The notes under the pieces were generated by a model. The model searched no databases, had not been told where the DNA came from, and was given only the letters and a program-made list of their open reading frames with translations. Positions 44,780-57,123 of a stretch of 64,000 nucleotides of DNA are shown here, piece after piece. Origin of the DNA: Apodemus sylvaticus (Eukaryota > Chordata > Mammalia > Rodentia > Muridae); NCBI RefSeq assembly GCF_947179515.1, contig NC_067473.1, positions 124,979,909 through 125,043,908 of the forward strand, written 5' to 3'. The stretch's first letter is position 1, and the number at the start of each line of letters is the position of its first letter. The position numbers were made by a program, and so were the translations under genes.

Positions 44780-46405
44780 CCATGAATAATAGAAACATAC
44801 TGTGATCTCAATTTCATTGAAAACAATTTTAGTGCTTTTAAATTCTGTTTCAAATTAGTATGTAAAGTAACAGTTTCTTTGTGGCATTTTTATCCACACT
44901 TAGTTTTGGTTGATCCTTTGCCCCCTTCTCCTCCCCATTTCCCTGCTCCTGTCTCCCTCATCCCCTAATACCTTTCCCTCATAATAATCATCCTCTGACT
45001 TTCGCATCACATCTAGTACCCGCCACTCACCTCCTTTATGACCCACCCCCCCAAAAAAAGCTTTCTGATAGAATCTGTTTCCCTTTTACTTCTTCTCTTC
45101 CATTTGGCAAAAGCAACTAACACAAATGCCACTTTTCCTGGTGAGCGATGATACATGCTGTAATACAAAGTTCCTTGCATTCTTAAAAGCTGTCTCCATG
45201 TGAGTGAGTGGGCAAGGGATGTTCATTAACACCAAAATGTTAATTTTGGATATAAGTGAGCTACAACTAGCATTAACTGATCTTTGGCAAATTTCTCTTT
45301 GATTATTAAACAAGACTGAGAGGTTTCCCTAAGAGGAAGAAAATGTGAACCAAAATAGCCAAATCAATCAGGAGGCAAGTGCTCTCTCTTGTTATTGTCA
45401 CTATTATCTATGGCTTGCGATTTTTATCAGTCTTCTTCAACAAAATCCTCACCCACCCATATCTCTTCCTGGGATGGTACAGGAAACACAGAAAAAAAAA
45501 AATCAATGTACCATTATTTAATGCTGTCTGTGCACACACAACAACAACAACAATAACAACAAAACTACTGGCAGGTGCCAGCTGGGTTTTCTTACAACTT
45601 CAAAATTTGCACCTTGTATCAACTTAATTTTACTGTAACTTCACCAAAAAGCCACACAAATATTAATGTTAAAAATGGAATGAGGTGAGAGAATGGAAGA
45701 TTTTTTGGTTTTGCACCTTTGAGTTGCAAGAAACACAATTTTTTGAAAAGGTGACCTTCATTTAAACACACTTTTATTAGCTCTTTTTATGAAGCATATT
45801 AACTTATAAAGGAGACATCAGTTTTGTGAAGGCTGATTTCTAAATTATAATAGAGCACATCTGGGGTGATTTTCTGATTTTACTCCAGTATTTGGTTTTC
45901 TTGGCAGCTACAGGAAATCTCTGGGCAGGCACACCACTCCAATAATTAATGCCAGCTTTCAGGCGCTGGGATGAAAAAAAAAAAAAAAAAACATAACATC
46001 AACAAAAAGTGGTACCCCTCAAAATAACCACGGGTCTAATGTAAAACATGAATCTATGGCCTGGAGCCTGGAGCAGATGAAAGACACTTGTGGGATTCAG
46101 GAACAAAGAGCTATTCGTTCTCCTCAGTCATACACGTCTGCTGTTCAGAGTGTTTGTTTACGCCCATCATAGGCAGCCCCATTCACATCCTGGCCATGTC
46201 ATCTGTGAACAGCGCTCCTGAGTCCTGCTGCAGATTCCTGGATCAATCCCATGCTTCAATGTTTGAGATTTCCAGAAGGAACTGCAGAGCCAATCGCAGT
46301 CGAGGTAGGTGATGCTCAAGAAAAGGCAATGAGTAGACAGGCTGGAGGGTGAATGAGTGAGTGCATGGAGCTCTTATCACCTCAGCCAGGCTTGCTTTTA
46401 TAGGG
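44780..46405. other. Repeat-poor block; (ACA)n and an A19 run
   Basis: 44925-45060 is pyrimidine-rich. 45538-45565 is an (ACA)n tract. An A run lies at 45972-45990. 45640-45960 is complex, repeat-free and rich in ATTAAT/TTAATG-like words, a candidate conserved non-coding element. No exon is called. Confidence 0.45.
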
Positions 46406-46407
46406 CT

Positions 46408-46482
46408 AGGGACTGAACCAGAGGTTTGTGCATGGCAGACAAGGGCTAATTCTACCACTGTGGTAAACCCCAAACCCCATCA
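46408..46482 (-). repeat. ID-type SINE fragment
   Basis: 'gctagggactgaaccagaggtttgtgcatggcagacaaggg' then 'ctaccactgtggtaaaccccaaacccc' has the reverse ID order, strongly diverged. Confidence 0.6.
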
Positions 46483-46559
46483 TATTTTTTTTGAAAGCAT
46501 TGTTAAACAAGTAATTCATTTTTTTCAAGAAAATTTATATCACATCTTCATTTCAAAAA

Positions 46560-46740
46560 AATCACACTTTATTAATTTATTTACTCCCTGGGGGTAGGGT
46601 GCATATGTCACAGCATGTGTGTGAGGCCAGAGGACAATTTGCAGGACTTAATTCTCTCCTTCTATCATGATAAGGGATCCAGAGATGGAACTTGGGTCAT
46701 TAGGGTTGGTAGCAAGCACCCTTACCCACCCTTACCTTGC
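46560..46740 (-). repeat. B3-type SINE
   Basis: 'gtgtgtgaggccagaggacaatttgcagg', 'ctctccttctatcatgataaggg', then TTGGGTCATTAGGGTTGGTA and a damaged head. Confidence 0.85.
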
Positions 46741-46774
46741 TTTGCAAGCCCGCTTTTATTTTATTTATGTGACT

Positions 46775-46794
46775 TTTAAAACATTTATTTCTCT

Positions 46795-46837
<43 letters not shown>

Positions 46838-47000
46838 TGTATATATGATGTGCACATGCCATGACATATATGTGGAAGTCAGAAGACAATGTTTTAGAGT
46901 AAGTTTTCTCCTTCTACCGAGAGGGTCTCTGAGCTCAAACTCAAGGTCAACAGTCTGGGCAGCAAGAGCTTTTATCCAAGAGTCATCTTGCCTGTCCCAC
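46775..47000 (-). repeat. B3-type SINE carrying (GT)n
   Basis: Reverse layout with a GT array at about 46796-46836 (its terminal simple repeat), GTGGAAGTCAGAAGACAATG, a body 'gtaagttttctccttctaccgag' and 'ttttatccaagagtcatcttgcctgtccc'. Same orientation as the preceding SINE. The 158-residue reverse frame is a by-product. Confidence 0.85.
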
Positions 47001-47004
47001 ACTG

Positions 47005-48330
47005 CATCTTTTTTTATTTCACTCTCAAAGAAAATCTGCTCTATAGTAACAACAGTCAAATCTTCAACAATACAACAATATAAAGGGTGCTCCCCTAACA
47101 GTGTTGTTTTGATAGTATTGTGGATGTTTAAAAAAAGCCAAAATTCATCAAACTGTAGGGCAATTATATCCCCCAAAAGCTGTTAAATAACTGACAAAGA
47201 ATAATATATATAAAGATCTAGCAAGAAGCCTGGAACATAGAAAACAGCCAATACATCAGAGCCAACACTATCCCATCCTTTTTGAAATCCAGTAATGCTA
47301 TGGATAAGTAGATATGCAGTATCATATATACGCATTATAATACATCAGGCATCATTTACTGACTCATAAAATACCCAGGGAACACTTACCTCATCCTAGG
47401 CAATTTCAGATCCTGTATTCTTTAAAGACTTAGAAAAGCCATGTGCAACAAACATTTCTACCACTTGACCCTCATGGCAGATGCAAAAAAAGTAGAAAAC
47501 ACAGACAACAGTTGTAGACCCATGGCTCATCATATAATCAAAGGACCACATCCTCAGCACACATCAAGGCCAGAGAATATATGCCTTTATCTACACCCAA
47601 CAGGAACCAGCGTTGAAGCTGGGAGCCACTAAACTTCATAGGCAAATCAAGAAGACAGCTAGTCAATGCATGTCTTTGGCTGGGTAACTTTAAAAAGGAT
47701 ACTCTTACTCAGATTCCTAAGAGTCAGTTTTCAGACTCAAAGTTTTCATCTTGGTGCAAGAATGACAGGGGATACTGGAGAGAGGACAATGGCATGAATA
47801 GTTGTCACAAAAATGAAGGCCCTACCATCACAGAAGAGAAAAACATATTAACCATCCTATAATGCCCACAAGAGCTGCCTCCACTTACCTGTAAGTGATA
47901 AGCCAGCACAAACTGTCAACAGAATAAAAACCCCTTCACTGTCGATGAACCTGCACCGTGCTTGGTCATGCTCTGGAGCTCTAATGCTGCAAAGGAATAG
48001 CAGCGCGGCCTCACCCAGTTCTTCACCAAGCTCCTGCTCCAGCACATGGTGTTGCCAGTGTGACCCTCTACACTACACCATGGGCTCAGCCAGCACTGAC
48101 AGCTCCAGCCCAGGTTTCCTTGCAGATTTCCATTAATGAATTTGTCATGTTTTCAAACAGACTTGGGAAGGTTCCAAGTAACTTCTCAGTATCAGCCCAG
48201 GTGAAGAGAAGCCAGACGTGACTATGAGAAAGTCCAATATTTCCTCAAAGCTAACACACCTACCTAGAAAACCTACCATGGTTTTCTCTAAGTTTTTGGC
48301 ATAAAGAGCTGTGTGGAATGATTTTAAACC
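47005..48330. other. Unclassified unique sequence
   Basis: No gene recognised. 47225-47270 has a weak MIR-like 'agcctggaacatagaaaacagccaatac' word. Confidence 0.4.
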
Positions 48331-48335
48331 AAACT

Positions 48336-48445
48336 TTAAATTGGATGCGGTGGCTCATGCCAGCAATTGGAGCACTCAGCAGGCAGATTCAGGAAGACAG
48401 ATGAAAGTGTGGACCAGCCTGGGCTACACAGGGAGACCTTGTTTT
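48336..48445 (+). repeat. Diverged B1-like SINE
   Basis: GATGCGGTGGCTCATGCCAG, 'agcactcagcaggcagattcagg' and GGACCAGCCTGGGCTACACA, in order. Confidence 0.8.
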
Positions 48446-50415
48446 CTTTGTTTGGTGAGTGGGTGGGTGGGTAGATGGATAGATGGACAGACGGGCAGCT
48501 TTGTTTTGAAGACAAACTTTACAAAGGTAACATTGAATTTGATTCCCAAGAGCAGGAATGGCATGATTAAGTGACAGATGTATACCATCTTTAATGGCCT
48601 CTCCCCCTTCTCAGGAAATGTCAACTGTGGATCTGCCGTCCATATTGTGAATAGATCCTTCCTGGGAACAGAACCTTTTAAAGTCACAATCTGATGAACA
48701 TTATTCATGCCGCAGATGGAAAGATCTTGACCCTGTATGGTCCCCATGGAGATCTGCCTTTTGAAGAGCGCACATGTGTTAATATACAGCAGTGATAAGT
48801 AGCACTGACCTTTCCCTAACTAGCTGAAACTCTTCCAGACTCTGTGTGATGCCAGGATGTGTTACCACGAAAATAATGAGACAAAAAGGCAAAAGACATG
48901 TTTCTTTAACACACCGGACCAACCTGAAGACGAGGTACCACTGATGGCTGAGACTGTGCATCAGGAAAGGCTAGAAAGGAGGGCAAGGGGCTTACCCAAC
49001 GGTACCAATGAATACAGCAGAAAACCAAGTTCCCCCTCTCAAGCTCATTCTTGCTTACTGTAACCAGCACTCAGTTATAATAATATTCAAGTGCCCAGAG
49101 GAAGACAGGAGGCAGAAATCTCGTAACAAAAGATTCCAAGGACTCAAAGCCCATCTAAAGCCAGTCAAAGAAGAGACCTGGAGGCTCCCGTGCGGGCCAG
49201 CTCACAGAGATCCTTAGCTCCTATGTTCAGAATCAGGGTCATGAGCAGTCCACAGCTGAGCCGCAGCTTCCTGGTCCTCTCTGAAGGCAAAGGATGCTAA
49301 TATTTTTAAAAAATACATTACTGTGATCCAAAGAATTTGAATCAGCCTAGTGCATATTTGAAGATCATGCATGAACTTGTTTGCGAAACCATAGAAAAAT
49401 TAAGAAAGTTATGAACAATGAGGTGACAAGACTTGTGGAGAAACATAAGACATGCATCTGTTTATCCCAGGAAGGGAACTCAGGACAGACCAAAGCAATG
49501 ACTGCAGCAAGTCAATGTGGTGGGCCAGTGAGTTTTTACTGGTGTTACTAATGAATGCAGGCGGGGGTTACAAGCAACAAGGAATTGAAAGCAGCTGCAT
49601 CCCTGAAGCCCCACCTCAACCGTGGAGCTCCCACACTACTCCAGAGCAAGTTCTCTGCACAGCTCGCAGGCAGCTCAGCCTTCCCAGTCTCCTCTCTGCA
49701 GCTGAGTTCTGAGCAGCCCCCTGCCTAGCCACTGATTACTCTTTTTAACACTGCTGTGGAGGAACCAGGAGAATCTTCCAAGTTTCTGTTCCCTGACAGA
49801 GGAGACTTTTTGTTTACCTCCCGAGTCTCCTGAAGGAAACTGCTGTGTGAGATGCAGTGATAAGAAAAGAACCAGGCTCATGCAGAGAGAAAGGAGGTCT
49901 GTGTGCTGCTGTGGCTTTCCGATTCTCAGAGAACAGGGACTAGGGATGCTTTTTAGTTGAGACCTCACAATAATTCATTTTTTAAATGTATGGAAGAACA
50001 GAATGGCACCCACACGCAGCATCTACAGATCAGACCCTGACCCCCGGCAAGCCTCCTCTCAGCCAGGCCAGGAGTGGAGGCACGGGAGGGCTTTATCATC
50101 ACAGCAGCCTTAGTTTAAATCCCAGAAGCAGACCCATTAAAAGAATCATTACCCTAAGAATATGGCAATTGCTGTTTCTCAAAGACCAAAGACACAATGG
50201 AATTTACTTAGCTTTAGGTACTTAAGAAGCTCCTACAGGATAAAGACCTTCAAACCACGTGATAACACCTATGCAAAGGTGATGAAGGTCTTCCTCAATT
50301 CTGTCTCCAATATGCATCACCCTGCCCCCTGGCAACCACACAACATAAGTAGTTTGGGTCTTTCCTGGGGTCACAGGCATTGGGGGTAGAGGTGCCTAAG
50401 CTGGAGAGCTCCAAA
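48446..50415. other. Unclassified unique block; degenerate GGTG/GATG tract
   Basis: A short tetranucleotide-like tract (GTGG/GATG) lies at 48455-48496. The rest (~1.9 kb) is repeat-poor. Frames of up to 107 residues lack recognisable features. Confidence 0.45.
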
Positions 50416-50416
50416 C

Positions 50417-50417
<1 letters not shown>

Positions 50418-50454
<37 letters not shown>
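50418..50454. repeat. A37 homopolymer
   Basis: Thirty-seven consecutive As on the plus strand. No SINE or L1 body was recognised upstream that would explain it as a tail. Confidence 0.98.
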
Positions 50455-50457
<3 letters not shown>

Positions 50458-50480
50458 ACGTTTGTACAGAGCTGCTGGCA

Positions 50481-50529
50481 AGCGGGGGTGGGGGATGGGA
50501 GGGGTGGGGGGGTGGGGGGTGGGGGGGTG
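50481..50529 (+). repeat. G-rich tract, G-quadruplex-capable
   Basis: Plus-strand runs of 5, 5, 4, 6-8 and further Gs separated by one or two bases give many G-quadruplex-compatible combinations. Confidence 0.9.
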
Positions 50530-50664
50530 TCTAGGCTACGATCTCCTGGACTTTGATGGACATGGGGTATTTCCATGTCTGCTCATCACATAGGGAAAAT
50601 CTAGAATCCATGCCTATTAAGAAGAAAATATTGTCCCAGTATACTCTGCAAAATTTTTAATTAA

Positions 50665-50970
50665 GAAGTATGGCAGCCACCCAAAGATGCCCATGTCTAG
50701 ATCCCAGGAGCTCATGAATATGGTGCACTGCAAACAGAACAGTGATCGCTAATTGGGGTGACCTTACAGTAGTACATGGACGCCCTGGCTAACAGAGAGA
50801 TGCCATAGCCATGATTCTGAAAAGAGGAAAGCAGCCCCAGAAGAAAGTCAAGGAAATGGAGTTTCCCACACGAGACACCAGAGGGAGTACAGCCTCCTCC
50901 ACAGCTGGATTTTAGCCCACTGGGACCTCTGCTCAGTGCTGGTCGGCGCTAGAGCTTAGAATATGATCTT
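50665..50970 (+). repeat. MLT1-type (MaLR) LTR
   Basis: 'ggcagccacccaaagatgcccatgtctagatccc', 'ttctgaaaagaggaaagcagccccagaag', then CAGAGGGAGTACAGCCTCCT and GATTTTAGCCCACTGGGACC match MLT1 order. MLT1 LTRs predate the rodent-primate split. Confidence 0.75.
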
Positions 50971-51183
50971 GGGGCTCTGTTCTGCTGAGGTCATTTGTTC
51001 TCAGCTTCAATATCCATAACAACATTCACTAAGAGTTGATAATAGATGAAGCATAACTGTTACCTCATTAAGTCCTTACTAGATACTACTGTGGGGAAGG
51101 CACTATCATTGCTTGGCAGCCAATGAAAAGTGGCTTAAGGGATCAGAGCCTACCAGTACAAATCACCTGAAAACTATAAAACT

Positions 51184-51191
51184 CTTCTCTT

Positions 51192-51271
<80 letters not shown>

Positions 51272-51280
51272 TGTGTGTGT
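51184..51280. repeat. (TC)n-(GT)n microsatellite
   Basis: About 71 bases of TC/CT (51184-51254) followed by 26 bases of GT (51255-51280). Confidence 0.98.
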
Positions 51281-51339
51281 TCACAACCATTTCCTTCCTC
51301 AATTCCTCTCTGCCTTACTTTCTGAGAGTTTCTATTTGG

Positions 51340-51905
51340 AAAACAGTCTTGAAGTTCTTCAAAAAGTTACAGTTACCAGTTGACCTTGTAACTCTACTCC
51401 AATGTACAACAGAAATGGAAACGTATGCCCACATAGAACCTTGCATGTGACTGTTCCAAAGTAACATTAACTATAACAAGCTTTAAAAGCCGAAACAACC
51501 CCAAAGGTCTGCTAGTTGGTAAGCTGTAAAGTGTGATAGAGATGGAGTCACACAGTGGAGTATTCTTGGCTAAAAAGGACTTGAGTCCTGACATGTGTTC
51601 TCGTGTGTGTGTGTGTGTGGGGGGGGGGGGGGCGGGGATCACAAAAACTAGGCATTAATATAGTTCCCATTGTGTGAAACACTACAAAAGTCTATAGAAG
51701 CAGAAAGTACATTTTCTTGAATGTTTCCAGCCTCAAGACACTGAAGAAAGGGACAGAGAAGGGAAGGGTATGAGGCTACTTTGAGAGGAGATTAAAATAC
51801 TCCCAAAATAAGAATATGAAGACTGCATGATGCAAGATGGCTGCATGACTCCGTAACTCCATTAAAAACACTAAACTGTACCAAATGCTACATGAACGAA
51901 CGTTG
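51340..51905 (+). mobile_element. Ancient L1 (L1M-type), interrupted by GT/G tract
   Basis: 'gtaactctactccaatgtacaacagaaatgg', 'gctttaaaagccgaaacaaccccaaagg', 'agtggagtattcttggctaaaaagg', later 'gcatgactccgtaactccattaaaaacactaaactgtacc' follow the order of old mammalian L1 ORF2 end and 3'UTR. A (GT)8-G14 tract (51603-51632) expanded inside it. Confidence 0.75.
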
Positions 51906-51909
51906 CACC

Positions 51910-53160
51910 GCATATCAATTATTTCTAAAGAAACCACTTAAAATGTGATTTAATTCCAACAGAGCCATGAATTTATATAATTTTGAGCAGTTTATCTGAG
52001 AAGTGAGGAGAAACACAGTGTGCCACCAGAGGGCACTCTCTTCAAAGCTACAGAAAGAGGATGCTGAACTACCTGGGTAATTTCTTTACCAGTCCAATTT
52101 CATATTCATCCCGCCTTCCTTTTTGAGGGAAGCAGCATTTATTGGTTCATTTCATCCAAGCCAAGAACATGACAAAAGTTGATAGCAGGTTGATAAATCA
52201 TGAATTAAAGACAAATAAAATGTAAATGTTTATACTAAATGTCAAGAACAGAGAAAATACAGGTAGCATGGCCATGTGTTCCTTCCAGAGCCTTCCAGTA
52301 ACACACAGACCACAGCAAGGTATTTATGCGAGATGAAAGTCATCAGGATAACATCAATCATTACAAGAAATGGAACATGTTATAAATACAGGGGGACTGG
52401 TTTCCTGTTCTATTTCCAGCCTTGGAAAAGTTCCTGCTGCAACAAGCCTCCAATAAAGACTTAGCAGGTGAACAAAACAAATGAATGAATTAGTACTTCT
52501 TTCTATTTCTATTGTGCCTTGTAAACCAGATCGAAAATATCTCTCTGTACCCACACTGAAATGAATTGTTTTGCCAAGTATTTCTCAGAAATAAATTAGG
52601 TTGTATTAAATGTAATTCCTTTGGTCAAGGAATCCTCCAGTATTGACAGACACGCCTCTTTCAGTGATTCATCTTTAAAGTTTTCCTACTTAAAACTATT
52701 TCAATCAATGCCCCTCACTAACACTGAGAAGCACACAGCAATTCATTAGTGGGAATTAGATGGTTTTCCTTTCAACTCCTATTTTAAGTTAGCTGACATC
52801 CGAATGCCTGTGGTTAACATCGCCACTTTTTCTTCCCCTAAGACATCCAGGGGACAGAAGTGCACAGAGGCAACCACAGACAGAAGCACTCAGGTACAAG
52901 GAAGAGGTGGAGATAAAGCTATTAGTCTCCGCACTGTGGCCACCTTTAAGACTCTCAATTCTGGACCAAAACAGCATTTGCACAGCAACACGCCCTAAAA
53001 GAAACCAGATACACTGAAGAATAAATCCAACTTGAAAAGTCTTCCTCTGCCATTTTTTTTTGTGAACAGTCTACTGTCAAAACAAAGATGTTATGTTTAG
53101 CCAGTTCTAGGCAGCTCAGAAACTTTAAATAGAAAACCAAAAACACATTGAGCTTGAACG
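51910..53160. other. Repeat-poor unique sequence
   Basis: No gene or repeat recognised over ~1.25 kb. Confidence 0.45.
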
Positions 53161-53164
53161 ACAA

Positions 53165-53600
53165 GGGAACAAATTCTCACACACCATTCATTTATGAACT
53201 CAAAACTATTTCATGGAGCTGAGGATTATATTAGGTGCTGGAGAGATGACAGCAAACAAGACATACACTCCATCCTCTGAGACTGCACAGCCCAGTGGAC
53301 AAAGAAGTTGGCCATTAGAAAAGCAGACTGAAATGTTAGGAGCAAGTGTATGGTATTCTGGGAACACTAAGCTAAGTTTGGAAGTTAATAAAACAACTGC
53401 CAATCATGTAATAACACAGATAAGGACTTTGCAGTTGAAGTGGGTGGGGAAAGCATCCCAGACAAAAATCCCCCATGCAAAAGCCAAGAAGTTAAGCAAA
53501 CCCAGAAAGAGGGAACCAGGCACAGCAGGCGTCAGGGGTGGAGACATCAAGGTTAAAGTCAAAACGGCCAGTGAATCAAGCAAGGCTCACCTTCTTTTGA
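53165..53600 (+). repeat. Ancient mammalian interspersed repeat, family not assigned
   Basis: 'ttaggtgctggagagatgacagcaaacaagacatacactccatcctctgagactgcac', 'gtggggaaagcatcccagac' and 'atgcaaaagccaagaag' follow the order of an old mammal-wide repeat with 'aggcactggggatacag...gaacaagac', but I cannot name it. The plus-strand 151-residue frame across it (53213-53668) is a by-product. Confidence 0.55.
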
Positions 53601-53604
53601 TCCT

Positions 53605-54855
53605 TGGGGAGCCTACAGGTCTAGAAGTGGCCATTTTCTTTTTCTTCCACATTTTCAGATCCTTCTAAATTCCCTCAAAGTCAATCAGAAACTCTAACAG
53701 GTAATTCACACATACTGTAACTCAACTGCTTCATGGGACTTTACTTGGGCACAATCAGGAGCAGTTCTCCCAAAGCTCTTTAGAAAGCACTAGCAAGTCA
53801 CAGTCACAAGTATGTGACAAGCTTCTGAAGGTTTTACAGGGATTTTTTTTTTAATGCCATCTGTTCTGGGGATCACAAAAGCATCCACAAAGCAGGCATT
53901 ATCTCAGTCTTACAAATATTCCTGCAGTTCAGCTGAGTTCATAAACTCAGCAATAGAGAGCTTGGTCTAACCCAACTACCTGTCACTTACGTGCCACCAG
54001 TGCAGCCACTTCCCACTGGTAACATCTTGCTGCATGGACACACTTCTGTATGGACTGTAAGTGATTCATTTTATTCTGTGTTTAGGAGTTGCTTTTGCAC
54101 TGTGAACTTGTGAGAAGTCTTACAAGTTAGCTACATCCATAGTCTATGGAAGCCTCAGATAGACCTGCCAGCCTGGACTGCACTCAGACCTGTTGCTACA
54201 ATAAAACCAATACTGCAAAAGCACTCTTTAAATCATGTGGTACTTCTCTAAATAAATACAAATTACAATTCAGCTTTGTTAAACATCTTGGAGCAAGGTA
54301 CAACTGTAATAATTTGGACACGTTTTCTTCTACCTTTGCTCTGCTTTCCACAAGGAAGAAACAGCTTAGACATAAAAATCCCCAGGTCTCGTATCTCCAG
54401 TTCTTACCCAGAGAGCTCAAAACAAGAAATACTGTCAAAGGCTGGTTTGTAAGATACTTCGGCAGATAAGAGTTTGCTGTGCAAGGCCAATTATCTGAGC
54501 TGGATTCTATGAGCACGCTGACTCCCAAGAGCTGTCCTCTGGCACACATGCTCTCTCTCCCTCCCTTCCTTCCTCTCTCCCTCCATGGTATATACGTACC
54601 CTCATTTACACACCCAATCAACAAACAAATGTTTTTTTTTTAAAAACCTGTTAGTACAAGCTCTATCACAAATGCTTATTAATATAATCAATGTATTGCA
54701 TGACTTTTATTTCATAATCTGTAGGCCTAAAGAAGACCAAGAAAAAAAAAATTGTTCCCAGAACTGGAGAAGAAAACTAATTCTATACTTTCCTAAGAGC
54801 CTATGCAAGCTTTGGCTAAACTTAGTTTCACCTTCCTAGATTAAAACAAAGGAGC
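53605..54855. other. Unclassified; possible MIR trace, TC-rich tract
   Basis: 53895-53990 has a weak MIR-like order. 54551-54584 is TC-rich. No exon is called. Confidence 0.4.
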
Positions 54856-54861
54856 AACAAT

Positions 54862-54962
54862 GTGGCTGTCTTGGAACTCTCTCTAGATCACATTAGCCTT
54901 GGAGAGCTGCCTGACTCTGCTTCCTGGGTCCTCAGATCAAAGGGGTGCACCACCACCTGGGG
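54862..54962 (-). repeat. B1 SINE, truncated
   Basis: GGCTGTCTTGGAACTCTCTC, 'agctgcctgactctgcttcctggg' and AAAGGGGTGCACCACCACCT show a reverse B1 missing its tail side. Confidence 0.88.
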
Positions 54963-54969
54963 TTGCTTT

Positions 54970-56395
54970 AACAGCAGAGCTTGCTGTCTGCACAGGGAAG
55001 AAAGGGGGGAAATGAAGTCCTCCTGCATTGAGTCCTCTTTGCAAAATAACTCACAACTCAGCCTATATTAGTGTTTCTTAAAGCCAAGCCCTTGAAGACC
55101 AGTCACGGTCCTTTTTCTTAGATAAAAGCCAAAGTGGATAGTCACATCACACAGGGTTACTGCCATTGAACAGTTAAATGAGAAAAAATAAGTAAGCCTA
55201 TTTTCCTGCGACAGACAGATTGTGATTAGGCAGCAGTCTATTGAGCCTGTGAAGTCAGCTACAGGATCTGTAAAGAACTGTTAAGCTTAAGCTAATAAAG
55301 TGGGTAAAGGGTAGCTTAGAACCAAAGCATCATGTCACTTCAACTTGTCAGCTTGAGCTCCTCAGGGAGCCTTGGGCCTTTCAGTTCAATAATGGCAAGA
55401 GACTGGTGCGATAAAGCATGCTCAAATCAACATGCTTTATACATGCAATACTTATAAAAGCAAGCATTCTTCATAGTCCTTCCTGTTCTTGCCTCTGTCA
55501 CCCAGTCTTCCTGAGAGAAACAAGCAGGCTTCCCCTCAAAGCTGAAGAGGTCAAGCTGGCCCAACAAAGGCTTTAGTAGCACAAAGAAAGCAGGCAGGGG
55601 CCTGCAGACAGTAAAATGCAGATACTCAAATCCCTACATAAAATGTCCCACTGTTTGCATATCACCTACAGGCACTTCCACATACTTTAAATTAATTGTG
55701 TTACCACTACTTAGTTCAATATGAATGCTAAATAAATAATTGTTGTATCAGATTCTCTGGCAACACTGACAGATAAGAAAAGTCTGTAGCATATGTTCAA
55801 TACAGATAGTTTTGTTTTATTGTTTTCAAATATTTCCATTTGAAGCTGGTCAAACCACAGGTATACTACGCACGGGTACAGAAACCACTGGTCCATACCT
55901 CTGCGAGGCACACAGGTCAAAACTGATGACCATCTTCTGACAATGTGTATGTAAAGACAGAACACTGCTTAGCAAGCGATGGTAGATATAAGTGGATTCA
56001 CCTGAGATGAAGGACAGGTTAAGGAAGGGAAAACAACAACTCTGACTATTGACTGTCTTCCAACCTGCTTGAGTTCCCTGAGAGGTGTCACTCTTCCTTT
56101 CTCTTGTGTTCCAAGTAGCTGATTCTTAGTGTTCAATCAATTTCCTTTTCTCCTTCAAGTATCCTTTGGCCTGATACTTCTACCTCAAGGTAGAATTCTA
56201 GCTTATGGGCATAATTTCTCCAAGAAAACTGGTATAAAAAAACTCCAATAGATACCCAAATAACTAGAAAGTTAACAAATGCTTAACAACAAACATGTGG
56301 GGGAATATTTAAATAACAAGGTAAACAGGATTGGAGAAACAAACCCTTATCTATGAATTCTGAAAAAGTTTAACTATACACCATCTCTATGGAAA
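54970..56395. other. Repeat-poor unique sequence
   Basis: No gene or repeat recognised over ~1.4 kb. Confidence 0.45.
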
Positions 56396-56399
56396 CCAC

Positions 56400-56480
56400 T
56401 GTAGGCACTGAGCTAAGCTGGGAACAGAATAAAATGTCTACCTTCAAGAGGCCTACATCCCAGTACTACAGTGATAATAC
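56400..56480 (+). repeat. Ancient repeat module, same type as 53165
   Basis: GTAGGCACTGAGCTAAGCTG, then 'ggaacagaataaaatgtctaccttcaagaggcctacat' repeats the 'aggcactgggatacag...ccctaccttcaagaagctta' order. Confidence 0.55.
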
Positions 56481-56769
56481 AGCTATGAAAGAACATGTTT
56501 TGTGGGGGAGGGGATTAACACTGAAAAATGTGTGAGGGGTGTTAAGTAGAAGATGGTCCACGACGAAAATGTCTATATTTCCTGCCAGTGTGTATGAATT
56601 TTAGACAGAAGAAAGGAAGAAAAAAACCAAGACTGGGTATCAAGAAATGGGAGAGGAAGAAACAAGAGAACAATGAAGATATAAATCAATCTCATATTCC
56701 ACTCTGTGCTTGCAATTAAAGTTACAACAAAGTAGGCATTTCTCTCCCTCAGGCCTTAGATCTGTCTGA

Positions 56770-56882
56770 TCAGGGCCTTGCCCATGCTAGGCAAGCAGTC
56801 TAGCCTATTCTTAGTTCTCCTCCCCACACAGTATTGGGACTCAAACCTAGGACCTCCATTGGGCTACAATCTCAGCATCCTA
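56770..56882 (-). repeat. Two ID/B4-head fragments
   Basis: GGGCCTTGCCCATGCTAGGC (56773 on) and 'tattgggactcaaacctaggacctcc' (56831 on) are both reverse ID-type pieces, but in an order a single element would not give. Confidence 0.6.
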
Positions 56883-57092
56883 TTTAAATTCCTCTAAACT
56901 CAGACATCTTCTGAGCAGTATGTACACAATTTGTAATGTTCTAACTAAGACTACTCTATCTGAAGCATTATATACCATATCAGAGAGGATGCTGGGTTGG
57001 ACAGCAGCCTTAGACTGTATACATTGAAGGGGATGTTTGTGTTCCGATCAAACTTTACCAGTGGGAACAAGCTATATGCCACATTGAAGCTA

Positions 57093-57096
<4 letters not shown>

Positions 57097-57123
<27 letters not shown>

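Noticed and set aside
46700..47186. 130- and 158-residue frames on opposite strands
   Set aside because: They run through B3 SINEs and a GT array; the HTHT/VCVC runs are dinucleotide translation.
53213..53668. 151-residue plus-strand frame
   Set aside because: It lies in an ancient interspersed repeat and ends in a T-rich run; no protein features.
54196..54624. 142-residue minus-strand frame
   Set aside because: Starts in a TC-rich tract (GRERG-type residues) and lacks recognisable motifs; likely chance.
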